Source: Trypanosoma brucei gambiense DAL972
Taxonomy: Eukaryota > Euglenozoa > Kinetoplastea > Trypanosomatida > Trypanosomatidae
Assembly (NCBI RefSeq): GCF_000210295.1
Contig: NC_026744.1
Coordinates: 4,044,617-4,108,616 of the forward strand
Direction of reading: 5' to 3'
DNA length: 64,000 bases
Position 1 is the first letter of the stretch, and each line of letters opens with the position of its first letter. Under the pieces are notes generated by a model. It saw only the letters and a program-made list of their open reading frames with translations, made no database searches and was not told the DNA's origin. Positions 29,901 through 38,544 of this stretch are shown one piece after another. Made by a program: the position numbers and the translations under genes.

Positions 29901-30805
29901 TGTCTCATTTTCCCTTTCTTAGCAGGTGTGTCACTTTCGTTAATTCGAGGGTGGAGTTTGCCGCTGCTGGTGCTCATTTTATTTGTGCATTCATTTTGTA
30001 CGTATTCTCCTGTGTGAACTCTGCTTTCCTGTGTGCATTGAGCGTGTAGCAAGCTACTGTTTTTGTTTCCTGTGGGTTGAGCCTCTGATACTATAATGCG
30101 ATGCTTCGCGGTCTTATCGTTGTTCTGGTCGTGCTGATGTGCGAACTCGCTAGGGATGTCGTTGCCCACTTGGTTAATGAGGTCGTACTTTTCCTCTCTC
30201 AACAGCGTTCCAATCTTTTTTACAGTTCCTATATCCGCTGTACATGTTTCCCAAATGCTGTTTATGCGCTGTTGAAGATGAACGATGTTCTCTACATTTA
30301 TCAACCCAGGTTGCGCTTTGTACTCCTCGAAGATCAATTCACACTTGCGGAGACGCTGATCCACGGCATCTTCCCACCAGGTGTAGACGCTGAGAAAGTC
30401 GCTTGTATGCGTTATTTTTTCCTCTAGGCTTAATTGAAGGAGGAACTGCGCCTCCCCGTGGATACGTTTGGAAGTGAGAGTTATAAGACTGACAGACTCC
30501 GTAATGTATCGAAACAATTCTTCTGGTTCCAGAGATGTACGCTTTTCTTCCGCAAGACATAAAAGTGGTGGCGGTTTTTCATATTCGCCAGCCAGTTCGG
30601 CACTGCCAGCGCCAGAGTCGAGTACAACAGGGGATGAGGTGAGTTTGTTCATCCAACCGACGACGTGCTCCTCGAGGAGGGAAAACCCCGAGCTCATTGC
30701 TGCACTTCGTTGCTGTTTCTGTTCAGGTGCAGCGGCGAGCTCGTCTCGCGTTGGGGCAACCGTGCGCCGAGCCGCGTTCTTTATGTCTATTAAAAAGTTC
30801 CACAT
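26942..30805 (-). CDS. Octapeptide (ARLRAEEE) repeat protein, copy 1, complete
   Basis: A 1287-residue protein from ATG 30805. N-terminal domain (1 to about 323): amphipathic start [20 protein letters not shown], then helical sequence with [20 protein letters not shown]. Residues about 324-1180 are 107 copies of an eight-residue Glu/Arg unit (ARLRAEEE), with scattered Ser or Asp variants and one extra Glu. The C-terminal region of about 107 residues ends in EGEEWDDW. An 8-residue period with i,i+4 Glu-Arg pairing favours a rigid single alpha-helix rather than a heptad coiled coil. The amphipathic N-terminus and terminal WDDW resemble membrane-adaptor features, but I do not recognise the family. 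It is followed directly by the probable mitochondrial gene of the same duplicated unit on the upstream side. Copy 2 at 32086-35197 has an identical N-terminal domain by eye. Confidence 0.85.
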   Translation of the reverse strand: MWNFLIDIKNAARRTVAPTRDELAAAPEQKQQRSAAMSSGFSLLEEHVVGWMNKLTSSPVVLDSGAGSAELAGEYEKPPPLLCLAEEKRTSLEPEELFRYITESVSLITLTSKRIHGEAQFLLQLSLEEKITHTSDFLSVYTWWEDAVDQRLRKCELIFEEYKAQPGLINVENIVHLQQRINSIWETCTADIGTVKKIGTLLREEKYDLINQVGNDIPSEFAHQHDQNNDKTAKHRIIVSEAQPTGNKNSSLLHAQCTQESRVHTGEYVQNECTNKMSTSSGKLHPRINESDTPAKKGKMRQHDGKEHLIRICKTSDNSEEETRLRAEEEARLRAEEESRLRAEEEARLRAEEEARLRAEEEARLRAEEEARLRAEEESRLRAEEEARLRAEEEARLRAEEEARLRAEEEARLRAEEEARLRAEEESRLRAEEEARLRAEEEARLRAEEEARLRAEEEARLRAEEEARLRAEEEARLRAEEEARLRAEEEARLRAEEEARLRAEEEARLRAEEEARLRAEEEARLRAEEESRLRDEEEARLRAEEEARLRAEEEARLRAEEEARLRDEEEARLRDEEEARLRAEEEARLRAEEEARLRDEEEARLRAEEEARLRAEEEARLRDEEEARLRAEEEETRLRAEEEPLFRAEEESRLRAEEEARLRAEEEARLRAEEEARLRAEEEARLRAEEEARLRAEEEARLRAEEEARLRAEEEARLRAEEEARLRAEEEARLRAEEEARLRAEEEARLRAEEEARLRAEEEARLRAEEEARLRAEEEARLRAEEEARLRAEEEARLRAEEEARLRAEEEARLRAEEEARLRAEEEARLRAEEEARLRAEEEARLRAEEEARLRAEEEARLRAEEEARLRAEEEARLRAEEEARLRAEEEARLRAEEEARLRAEEEARLRAEEEARLRAEEEARLRAEEEARLRAEEEARLRAEEEARLRAEEEARLRAEEEARLRAEEEARLRAEEEARLRAEEEARLRAEEEARLRAEEEARLRAEEEARLRAEEEARLRAEEEARLRAEEEARLRAEEEARLRAEEEARLRAEEEARLRAEEEARLRAEEEARLRAEEEARLRAEEEARLRAEEEARLRAEEEARLRAEEEARLRAEEEARLRAEEEARLRAEEEARLRAEEEARLRDEEEARLRAEEEARLRAEEEARLRAEEEAWCGHSPHFSKLFAVLEHEEGVCRSIVCRKQADEYLTVYKKYIVSTSVSFVDKDESDHSENPSIVARLESVAAPSDRQDTGSAAVKSRIVKAKADVLVDDEGEEWDDW
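27267..29837 (-). repeat. 24-bp tandem array in copy 1, 107 units
   Basis: Plus-strand unit gcttcctcttcagctctgag plus acgt. Length 2571 bp = 107 x 24 plus one 3-bp insertion near 28902. The left two thirds (to about 28850) is almost uniform; the right third mixes GAG/CAG and Ala/Asp/Ser variants. Nine consecutive units at 27699-27914 share a synonymous change (ctc for ctt), which marks a block amplification. Confidence 0.95.
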
Positions 30806-31336
30806 GATATAGAAGTGACGGAAGGAAGTCTCGTGCTAGTGGACGACGGGTAATTTTCTCGTTCTCTAAGCAAACACGAATTCCCTGCCGTAGATGTACG
30901 CGAGCGCTCAGCCCACAACGTTGTGCGGGGAGCGTGTCTTCTTACCCTTTTTTTTAGCAGAGGACCGAGGGAAAGGAGAGGGGGGGGCGAGAAAGCGAAT
31001 AAAAATTGGGACAGTATGTGGAATTCATGAATGCTCATGTATACCCCAGAGCACGGAGAATGTAGAACATAGACAAGTGGTCTTTCCGTCTCTCCATCCG
31101 TTCGCGGAATTTGATACAAATTGGCGTTAAGAATGTAACCTTCAGAAAAGGGTGGTGGTGGTGGTGATGTAAGGAAAAAGCGGCCGCGAGCCCACGCGCT
31201 CCATTGAATTGGATAAACGATATGTGCGAGGCTACACGAAAGGGGAGCTAAAGGGAAACTAATAAAACAGCGACCGCACAACAACTTGTTGTGGAAATGA
31301 AAGATTGGTGGTCTTAAAAAGTTCTCACCACTGCGG
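30806..31336. other. Spacer of the duplicated unit, copy 1
   Basis: About 530 bp with a (GGT)n stretch near 31148-31166 and a strong sense-strand polypyrimidine tract opposite 30958-31000. No separate gene is convincing; the long minus frame covering this spacer overlaps both neighbours out of frame. Confidence 0.6.
30958..31000 (-). promoter_or_regulatory. Polypyrimidine tract, candidate trans-splice signal for octapeptide gene copy 1
   Basis: The sense strand reads about 40 nt of almost pure C/T, including CCCCCCC, about 150 nt before the ATG at 30805. The same tract occurs at 35350-35392 before copy 2. Likely directs spliced-leader addition at a downstream AG. Confidence 0.4.
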
Positions 31337-31985
31337 TTAAGCCGGGTACATATTGTCCTTGAAAAACCCATCTGGTCTGTACAATGGATGAATACGCGTC
31401 CCACCAACCATCGTACTGAATTTCCCCCATGGGAATTCCCCGGACGGTTGCTCTAGAGTTGTCGGCATAGGCGGACCCGTACGCAAGTGCGGCAGCGCGT
31501 AGTATCGCTCCATTGTTGTTGTTCTTAATATTCCTCGCTCGTGTGCTGCCTTCCTATAGGCTTTCTTTTTATTCTGTAGCACGATATCTTCCGCAAGCAT
31601 TACGACGTGCTGCAACAGGCCGTGTGGAACTACACCCATTTCCTCTTCTCCCCACTCCAACAGTTCCGACGTGGCATCGCAAGCCTGTTGAATAGTGCGC
31701 AGTCCCGTGCGCTCCTCCACCACTTTCAAGTGTCTTTCAATTTCCTTTCGCGACCACGCCCTACTTGTGTACTGATGAATGAAGGGAGCCATGAAGCTTA
31801 GCGGAAAGTGACTGGGTAGGCCGTACTCCTGTCCTACCTCCGCGTAGTAGTTCCAGAGAGGAACACCCTCATTCGCTCCCGTCACAGCAGCCGAAAATGT
31901 ACGTCTGCAACTCAACTCCTGATGCTGCCGCACAGGGTCGTCATTCCAACGCGCCCACGGCCAATGACGGTATGCTCCGCGTCGT
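31337..31985 (-). CDS. Probable mitochondrial protein, duplicated-unit copy 1 (5' end lost in gap)
   Basis: The last 216 codons, including the stop, of a gene whose start lies in the N gap. The visible protein begins RRGAYRHWPWARWNDDPVRQ and ends FFKDNMYPA. Copy 2 supplies the missing N-terminus (codons 1-67). The protein is basic and Trp/Tyr/Pro-rich (VPLWNYYAEVGQEYGLPSHF, RKEIERHLKVVEERTGLRTI), as in many kinetoplastid mitochondrial ribosomal or ribosome-assembly proteins, but I cannot name it. At the site where copy 2 has a stop, this copy has TGG (Trp; 31946-31948), so the reading frame is intact as far as seen. Confidence 0.65.
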
Positions 31986-32085
31986 NNNNNNNNNNNNNNN
32001 NNNNNNNNNNNNNNNNNNNNNNNNNNNNNNNNNNNNNNNNNNNNNNNNNNNNNNNNNNNNNNNNNNNNNNNNNNNNNNNNNNNNN
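31986..32085. other. Assembly gap (100 N)
   Basis: Exactly 100 N, which usually means unknown length. On its left is the middle of the probable mitochondrial gene (copy 1), on its right the 24-bp array of octapeptide gene copy 2. It therefore hides the rest of that array, the gene's 3' end, a spacer, and the 5' end of mitochondrial gene copy 1. Confidence 0.99.
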
Positions 32086-34229
32086 TGAGACGTGCTTCCT
32101 CTTCAGCTCTGAGACGTGATTCCTCTTCATCTCTGAGACGTGCTTCCTCTTCAGCTCTGAGACGTGCTTCCTCTTCAGCTCTCAGACGTGCTTCCTCTTC
32201 AGCTCTGAGACGTGCTTCCTCTTCAGCTCTCAGACGTGCTTCCTCTTCATCTCTGAGACGTGCTTCCTCTTCATCTCTGAGACGTGCTTCCTCTTCAGCT
32301 CTCAGACGTGCTTCCTCTTCAGCTCTGAGACGTGCTTCCTCTTCATCTCTCAGACGTGCTTCCTCTTCAGCTCTGAGACGTGCTTCCTCTTCAGCTCTCA
32401 GACGTGCTTCCTCTTCATCTCTGAGACGTGATTCCTCTTCATCTCTGAGACGTGCTTCCTCTTCAGCTCTCAGACGTGCTTCCTCTTCAGCTCTGAGACG
32501 TGCTTCCTCTTCAGCTCTCAGACGTGCTTCCTCTTCATCTCTGAGACGTGATTCCTCTTCATCTCTGAGACGTGATTCCTCTTCAGCTCTCAGACGTGCT
32601 TCCTCTTCAGCTCTGAGACGTGCTTCCTCTTCAGCTCTGAGACGTGCTTCCTCTTCAGCTCTGAGACGTGCTTCCTCTTCAGCTCTGAGACGTGCTTCCT
32701 CTTCAGCTCTGAGACGTGCTTCCTCTTCAGCTCTGAGACGTGCTTCCTCTTCAGCTCTGAGACGTGCTTCCTCTTCAGCTCTGAGACGTGCTTCCTCTTC
32801 AGCTCTGAGACGTGCTTCCTCTTCAGCTCTGAGACGTGCTTCCTCTTCAGCTCTGAGACGTGCTTCCTCTTCATCTCTGAGACGTGATTCCTCTTCATCT
32901 CTGAGACGTGCTTCCTCTTCAGCTCTGAGACGTGCTTCCTCTTCATCTCTGAGACGTGCTTCCTCTTCAGCTCTGAGACGTGCTTCCTCTTCAGCTCTGA
33001 GACGTGCTTCCTCTTCAGCTCTCAGACGTGATTCCTCTTCAGCTCTCAGACGTGCTTCCTCTTCAGCTCTCAGACGTGCTTCCTCTTCAGCTCTGAGACG
33101 TGCTTCCTCTTCAGCTCTGAGACGTGCTTCCTCTTCAGCTCTGAGACGTGCTTCCTCTTCAGCTCTGAGACGTGCTTCCTCTTCAGCTCTGAGACGTGCT
33201 TCCTCTTCATCTCTGAGACGTGATTCCTCTTCATCTCTGAGACGTGATTCCTCTTCAGCTCTCAGACGTGATTCCTCTTCAGCTCTCAGACGTGCTTCCT
33301 CTTCAGCTCTGAGACGTGCTTCCTCTTCAGCTCTGAGACGTGATTCCTCTTCAGCTCTCAGACGTGCTTCCTCTTCAGCTCTGAGACGTGCTTCCTCTTC
33401 AGCTCTGAGACGTGCTTCCTCTTCAGCTCTGAGACGTGCTTCCTCTTCAGCTCTGAGACGTGCTTCCTCTTCAGCTCTGAGACGTGCTTCCTCTTCAGCT
33501 CTGAGACGTGATTCCTCTTCAGCTCTCAGACGTGCTTCCTCTTCATCTCTGAGACGTGCTTCCTCTTCATCTCTGAGACGTGCTTCCTCTTCAGCTCTGA
33601 GACGTGCTTCCTCTTCAGCTCTCAGACGTGCTTCCTCTTCATCTCTGAGACGTGATTCCTCTTCAGCTCTGAGACGTGATTCCTCTTCAGCTCTCAGACG
33701 TGATTCCTCTTCAGCTCTGAGACGTGCTTCCTCTTCAGCTCTGAGACGTGCTTCCTCTTCAGCTCTGAGACGTGCTTCCTCTTCAGCTCTGAGACGTGCT
33801 TCCTCTTCAGCTCTGAGACGTGCTTCCTCTTCAGCTCTGAGACGTGCTTCCTCTTCATCTCTGAGACGTGATTCCTCTTCATCTCTGAGACGTGCTTCCT
33901 CTTCAGCTCTCAGACGTGATTCCTCTTCAGCTCTGAGACGTGCTTCCTCTTCATCTCTGAGACGTGCTTCCTCTTCATCTCTGAGACGTGATTCCTCTTC
34001 ATCTCTGAGACGTGATTCCTCTTCAGCTCTCAGACGTGATTCCTCTTCAGCTCTCAGACGTGCTTCCTCTTCAGCTCTGAGACGTGCTTCCTCTTCAGCT
34101 CTCAGACGTGCTTCCTCTTCAGCTCTGAGACGTGCTTCCTCTTCAGCTCTGAGACGTGCTTCCTCTTCAGCTCTCAGACGTGATTCCTCTTCAGCTCTCA
34201 GACGTGCTTCCTCCTCAGCTCTCAGACGT
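32086..34229 (-). repeat. 24-bp tandem array in copy 2, at least 89 units, truncated by gap
   Basis: 2144 bp visible (89 units plus 8 bp). Variants with tcatctctg (Asp) and gattcctct (Ser) are interspersed, in contrast to the homogenised left part of the copy 1 array. Confidence 0.95.
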
Positions 34230-35197
34230 GTCTCTTCCTCGGAGTTATCTGACGTCTTGCAAATCCTAATAAGATGCTCTTTACCATCGTGTTGTCTCAT
34301 TTTCCCTTTCTTAGCAGGTGTGTCACTTTCGTTAATTCGAGGGTGGAGTTTGCCGCTGCTGGTGCTCATTTTATTTGTGCATTCATTTTGTACGTATTCT
34401 CCTGTGTGAACTCTGCTTTCCTGTGTGCATTGAGCGTGTAGCAAGCTACTGTTTTTGTTTCCTGTGGGTTGAGCCTCTGATACTATAATGCGATGCTTCG
34501 CGGTCTTATCGTTGTTCTGGTCGTGCTGATGTGCGAACTCGCTAGGGATGTCGTTGCCCACTTGGTTAATGAGGTCGTACTTTTCCTCTCTCAACAGCGT
34601 TCCAATCTTTTTTACAGTTCCTATATCCGCTGTACATGTTTCCCAAATGCTGTTTATGCGCTGTTGAAGATGAACGATGTTCTCTACATTTATCAACCCA
34701 GGTTGCGCTTTGTACTCCTCGAAGATCAATTCACACTTGCGGAGACGCTGATCCACGGCATCTTCCCACCAGGTGTAGACGCTGAGAAAGTCGCTTGTAT
34801 GCGTTATTTTTTCCTCTAGGCTTAATTGAAGGAGGAACTGCGCCTCCCCGTGGATACGTTTGGAAGTGAGAGTTATAAGACTGACAGACTCCGTAATGTA
34901 TCGAAACAATTCTTCTGGTTCCAGAGATGTACGCTTTTCTTCCGCAAGACATAAAAGTGGTGGCGGTTTTTCATATTCGCCAGCCAGTTCGGCACTGCCA
35001 GCGCCAGAGTCGAGTACAACAGGGGATGAGGTGAGTTTGTTCATCCAACCGACGACGTGCTCCTCGAGGAGGGAAAACCCCGAGCTCATTGCTGCACTTC
35101 GTTGCTGTTTCTGTTCAGGTGCAGCGGCGAGCTCGTCTCGCGTTGGGGCAACCGTGCGCCGAGCCGCGTTCTTTATGTCTATTAAAAAGTTCCACAT
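32086..35197 (-). CDS. Octapeptide repeat protein, copy 2 (3' end lost in gap)
   Basis: Starts at ATG 35197 ([14 protein letters not shown]). The N-terminal domain is identical to that of copy 1 by eye. At least 89 octapeptide units follow before the gap; the C-terminal domain is not visible. Unlike copy 1, whose array is mostly uniform ARLRAEEE, this array is rich in DEEE and ESRLR variants throughout, like the right-hand third of the copy 1 array. The gene is incomplete here only because of the gap; nothing indicates that it is broken. Confidence 0.8.
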
Positions 35198-36377
35198 GAT
35201 ATAGAAGTGACGGAAGGAAGTCTCGTGCTAGTGGACGACGGGTAATTTTCTCGTTCTCTAAGCAAACACGAATTCCCTGCCGTAGATGTACGCGAGCGCT
35301 CAACCCACAACGTTGTGCGGGGAGCGTGTCTTCTTACCCTTTTTTTTAGCAGAGGACCGAGGGAAAGGAGAGGGGGGGGCGAGAAAGCGAATAAAAATTG
35401 GGACAGTATGTGGAATTCATGAATGCTCATGTATACCCCAGAGCACGGAGAATGTAGAACATAGACAAGTGGTCTTTCCGTCTCTCCATCCGTTCGCGGA
35501 ATTTGATACAAATTGGCGTTAAGAATGTAACCTTCAGAAAAGGGTGGTGGTGGTGGTGATGTAAGGAAAAAGCGGCCGCGAGCCCACGCGCTCCATTGAA
35601 TTGGATAAACGATATGTGCGAGGCTACACGAAAGGGGAGCTAAAGGGAAACTAATAAAACAGCGACCGCACAACAACTTGTTGTGGAAATGAAAGATTGG
35701 TGGTCTTAAAAAGTTCTCACCACTGCGGTTAAGCCGGGTACATATTGTCCTTGAAAAACCCATCTGGTCTGTACAATGGATGAATACGCGTCCCACCAAC
35801 CATCGTACTGAATTTCCCCCATGGGAATTCCCCGGACGGTTGCTCTAGAGTTGTCGGCATAGGCGGACCCGTACGCAAGTGCGGCAGCGCGTAGTATCGC
35901 TCCATTGTTGTTGTTCTTAATATTCCTCGCTCGTGTGCTGCCTTCCTATAGGCTTTCTTTTTATTCTGTAGCACGATATCTTCCGCAAGCATTACGACGT
36001 GCTGCAACAGGCCGTGTGGAACTACACCCATTTCCTCTTCTCCCCACTCCAACAGTTCCGACGTGGCATCGCAAGCCTGTTGAATAGTGCGCAGTCCCGT
36101 GCGCTCCTCCACCACTTTCAAGTGTCTTTCAATTTCCTTTCGCGACCACGCCCTACTTGTGTACTGATGAATGAAGGGAGCCATGAAGCTTAGCGGAAAG
36201 TGACTGGGTAGGCCGTACTCCTGTCCTACCTCCGCGTAGTAGTTCCAGAGAGGAACACCCTCATTCGCTCCCGTCACAGCAGCCGAAAATGTACGTCTGC
36301 AACTCAACTCCTGATGCTGCCGCACAGGGTCGTCATTCTAACGCGCCCACGGCCAATGACGGTATGCTCCGCGTCGT
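34230..36377 (-). repeat. Segmental tandem duplication, copy 2 (flank portion)
   Basis: Second member of the pair described at 29838-31985, offset 4392 bp. It continues beyond 36377 into sequence for which the copy 1 counterpart is hidden by the gap, so the true right boundary of the duplication is unknown. Confidence 0.9.
35198..35728. other. Spacer of the duplicated unit, copy 2
   Basis: Same content as 30806-31336, with one base difference seen (a at 35303). Contains the polypyrimidine tract opposite 35350-35392. Confidence 0.6.
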
Positions 36378-36580
36378 CGAAGCCGGTGGTACCATTCCAC
36401 TCCAGTACGCGGGTCCCACGTGTTGCCGTACTCATCAGGTGACTTGTTAGCGAGTGGTGAGCGGGCGTGGGCAAGTTTCGGTGGGAGGTACCAAGCGCGG
36501 TGTCGACGGTGGGCGTACACCATAACACGGTTCTCATAGCCCTTTGCACGAGACCCAAGGGCCGGAAAGGTCGGACGCAT
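35729..36580 (-). pseudogene. Probable mitochondrial protein gene, copy 2, with premature TAG
   Basis: ATG 36580 opens MRPTFPALGSRAKGYENRVM and the frame runs 283 codons to a stop at 35729, except for a TAG at 36338-36340 (codon 81). The matching codon in copy 1 is TGG. The first 80 residues are basic and Tyr/His/Arg-rich (VYAHRRHRAWYLPPKLAHAR), consistent with a mitochondrial RNA-binding or ribosomal protein, but the family is not recognised. Either this copy is a pseudogene rescued by copy 1, or the TAG is an assembly or allele effect. A sense-strand CAG (36588-36590) lies 7 nt before the ATG, and a polypyrimidine tract lies opposite 36701-36722. Confidence 0.65.
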
Positions 36581-37299
36581 TGCGAAACTGCAGTGATGCT
36601 TGCACTATTTACCCTGGCGTGTGAAAAGGTCCAGGTTATTGTATCAGCTGTTGCCAGCCGCTGATTCGCTTGCAGTGCAAAAGACAGAACCACATTTAAG
36701 CAAGGAAACGAAAGGAAAGAAGTGATGTTTGAAGTGCAAAAGAGGATATGTTGGCCCGCGAAGGGCACTGCGATAAGATATGCACCACACATATATCTAT
36801 CCAGGTCCGCGTGCGGCCGTATGTCGCGTATCATCCCTTCACCAGGAAGGTTGAATAAAAGTTGATGCATATATTGGACCACATATTTGTTATTGTGATT
36901 GCCGGTTTGGTAGCTGCATTAACAAGCCGATTCATAGAAAAAAAAACAAAAAAAGTTTTTTAAAAAAAAAAGTAAACCAATAGTGAACAAGACAGGGAGA
37001 AAAAAAAAAAGCTTCTTGCGGACGTAAGAGGGAAGTGGTTTAGCAACAAAAAAGCCCAAACTAGAATAGCTATGAAAAAAAAATAATAATCAGTGAAACG
37101 AAGAAAGCTGACCATGAGAACCTCTTTTCTCTTTTGCCCACTTTTGTGAGACACAGAAGCAAAAAGGCAACGTTGTGACAAGGAAGCGCACCATCAGCAG
37201 CGCCACTGCAATAGATGCAACGGTTCCATCCCAATGCTGACGCCTCTTCAGCTGCGCAACTGTAAAAATTGAAACGAATGAGGATGGATTAAAATACCT
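36581..37299. other. Spacer with A-rich and pyrimidine tracts
   Basis: About 720 bp. Long A runs on the plus strand (36938-36973, 37000-37010) are U-rich in the sense RNA. The minus frame over 36304-36882 overlaps the mitochondrial gene out of frame and is not accepted. Confidence 0.5.
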
Positions 37300-38163
37300 T
37301 CAACTCAGCTCGTGTTGCTCTGCACGCCACAAAGTACGGCGTGGAAGCCGCGGCCTGATTATCGTGAGATCACAAGAAATGGACGACGGCCGCGGAGTCG
37401 CTACAGCTGCCGCGGAAGGTCTGAAGGCAGCGGAATGCGCCTCCAGTTGCTCATCGTCGAAAGTGATAACCTTCCGCTTCCGCTTTCCCAATGTGTCATT
37501 CGCATCTTTGCCAACATTAAGCTCTACTCGAGCTGCAGAGACATGTCTCGGCTCTGGAACCGCACCCGCTGCTTCGTCGCCAGTGTTCGACACGGCGGCT
37601 TCAGCGCATTTGAAGTGAACAACAAACGAATGTCTGAACCCTTTCTTGGAGTCTCCCCATCCATCCCCAATGCTTGATGGGCTTTGGTTTTGCTCACAGC
37701 ACAGGTGGCGGTGTTTGATCGCTTCCTCAATTTTCCTTCTTAGGCTCAAGGCAGCGTCTCGGAGCTTCGCTGGGGATATAATTTCGTACGAGGACCGCAC
37801 TGGTTTTTTCACGGCAGACACCGCTGGATGAGGCGGCAACTCCGAGCGAAGAATGTCTTCAATTTCTCGGGTTAACGCCTCCCGTGAGCTTGCAAGTGCT
37901 TCTACTGCACCAACACACCGGTGTCGCTGCTCCTCCAATGTGCTTTTCTTCACAGAGACCTCCCTTGAGGCTTCTTCATGCTGCTCCTGTAGCTCGCGCA
38001 TAGATTCCTGTGCTGTTTTTATCTCAACTTCCGCAGTGGCGATAAGAAGGCGAAGAGCCCTAATTTCTTCTTCCTCTGTGTTGGCCTTCAACTGCGCAGC
38101 GCAGAGCATGTCATAAATTCTCTCCACAGAATCAACTGAAGGGGAGGGGGACCGCTTGACCAT
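37300..38163 (-). CDS. Hypothetical coiled-coil protein, 287 aa
   Basis: ATG 38163 (MVKRSPSPSVDSVERIYDML) is preferred; an in-frame ATG 48 codons upstream at 38307 would add a hydrophobic, poorly conserved-looking leader. Residues about 20-110 form a coiled coil (EEEIRALRLLIATAEVEIKT, MRELQEQHEEASREVSVKKS). The rest is low-complexity with a basic patch GKRKRKVITFDDEQ that could be a nuclear localisation signal, and a basic C-terminus (RPRLPRRTLWRAEQHELS). Size, coiled coil and nuclear-type patch would suit a small kinetochore or chromatin protein, but no family is recognised. Confidence 0.65.
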   Translation of the reverse strand: MVKRSPSPSVDSVERIYDMLCAAQLKANTEEEEIRALRLLIATAEVEIKTAQESMRELQEQHEEASREVSVKKSTLEEQRHRCVGAVEALASSREALTREIEDILRSELPPHPAVSAVKKPVRSSYEIISPAKLRDAALSLRRKIEEAIKHRHLCCEQNQSPSSIGDGWGDSKKGFRHSFVVHFKCAEAAVSNTGDEAAGAVPEPRHVSAARVELNVGKDANDTLGKRKRKVITFDDEQLEAHSAAFRPSAAAVATPRPSSISCDLTIIRPRLPRRTLWRAEQHELS

Positions 38164-38544
38164 ACTCACCCCCCTTTGCCTTGTGCAGTGACTTGCGTTT
38201 TGGTGACGACACGTACAAATGTAATAATACGATAGATGGTGCTGTAAAAATGGCAGAAAAAAAAGAGAAAGTGGGGTTATGCTCATGTTAGTACTATACA
38301 GCGTCATCGGTCCGGGGGCAGAGTTGTATCAAAATAAAATTCTTGATACACCTTTTTGATGTCAAGTCAATTGTCAATGTCGCTTCCATCAAGAGTTACG
38401 CGCTTTCCTGCACCTTTCAAAACAAGCATCCACAATTCCGCCCACAGTTGTAGTTGACAAAGACGTGCGAGAGATGCTGGGAAGACAGCCACCCTAGATG
38501 AGCAAGGTAACAAATTACGCATTCCCCTCCCTCCCCCTGTATAC
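38164..38544. other. Spacer, no gene seen
   Basis: About 380 bp, including the possible N-terminal extension of the 287-residue protein. Nothing else is recognised. Confidence 0.5.

Larger units (their letters stand above)
29838..31985 (-). repeat. Segmental tandem duplication, copy 1 (flank portion)
   Basis: This 2148-bp stretch matches 34230-36377 at a constant offset of 4392 bp. It covers the N-terminal part of the octapeptide gene, the spacer, and most of the probable mitochondrial gene. Reading both by eye I found only two differences: 30911 (g versus a) and 31947 (c versus t at 36339). Confidence 0.9.

Noticed and set aside
27192..30017. Plus-strand frames of 941 and 532 codons over the 24-bp array
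   Set aside because: Antisense by-products of the 24-bp period (SSALRRA and SSETCFLF repeats). The sense strand carries a complete gene with distinct N- and C-terminal domains.
26942..30805. BSD-domain assignment for the octapeptide protein N-terminus
   Set aside because: Amphipathic start and an aromatic WWED motif are suggestive, but the characteristic BSD residue order was not found.
30790..31407. 205-codon minus-strand frame (and its copy at 35182-35799)
   Set aside because: Overlaps the end of the mitochondrial gene and the start of the octapeptide gene out of frame. It covers the spacer and splice region and has no recognisable domain.
27267..34229. 24-bp repeats considered as a CRISPR-like array
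   Set aside because: Units are contiguous with no spacers and lie in frame inside a protein gene of a eukaryote.
31337..35197. 1286-residue fusion of the octapeptide array and the mitochondrial protein
   Set aside because: Translates through 100 N and joins two separate genes; copy 1 shows that the two genes are normally separate.
36304..36882. 192-codon minus-strand frame upstream of the mitochondrial gene
   Set aside because: Overlaps the basic conserved-looking N-terminus of that gene in another frame and has no coherent domain.
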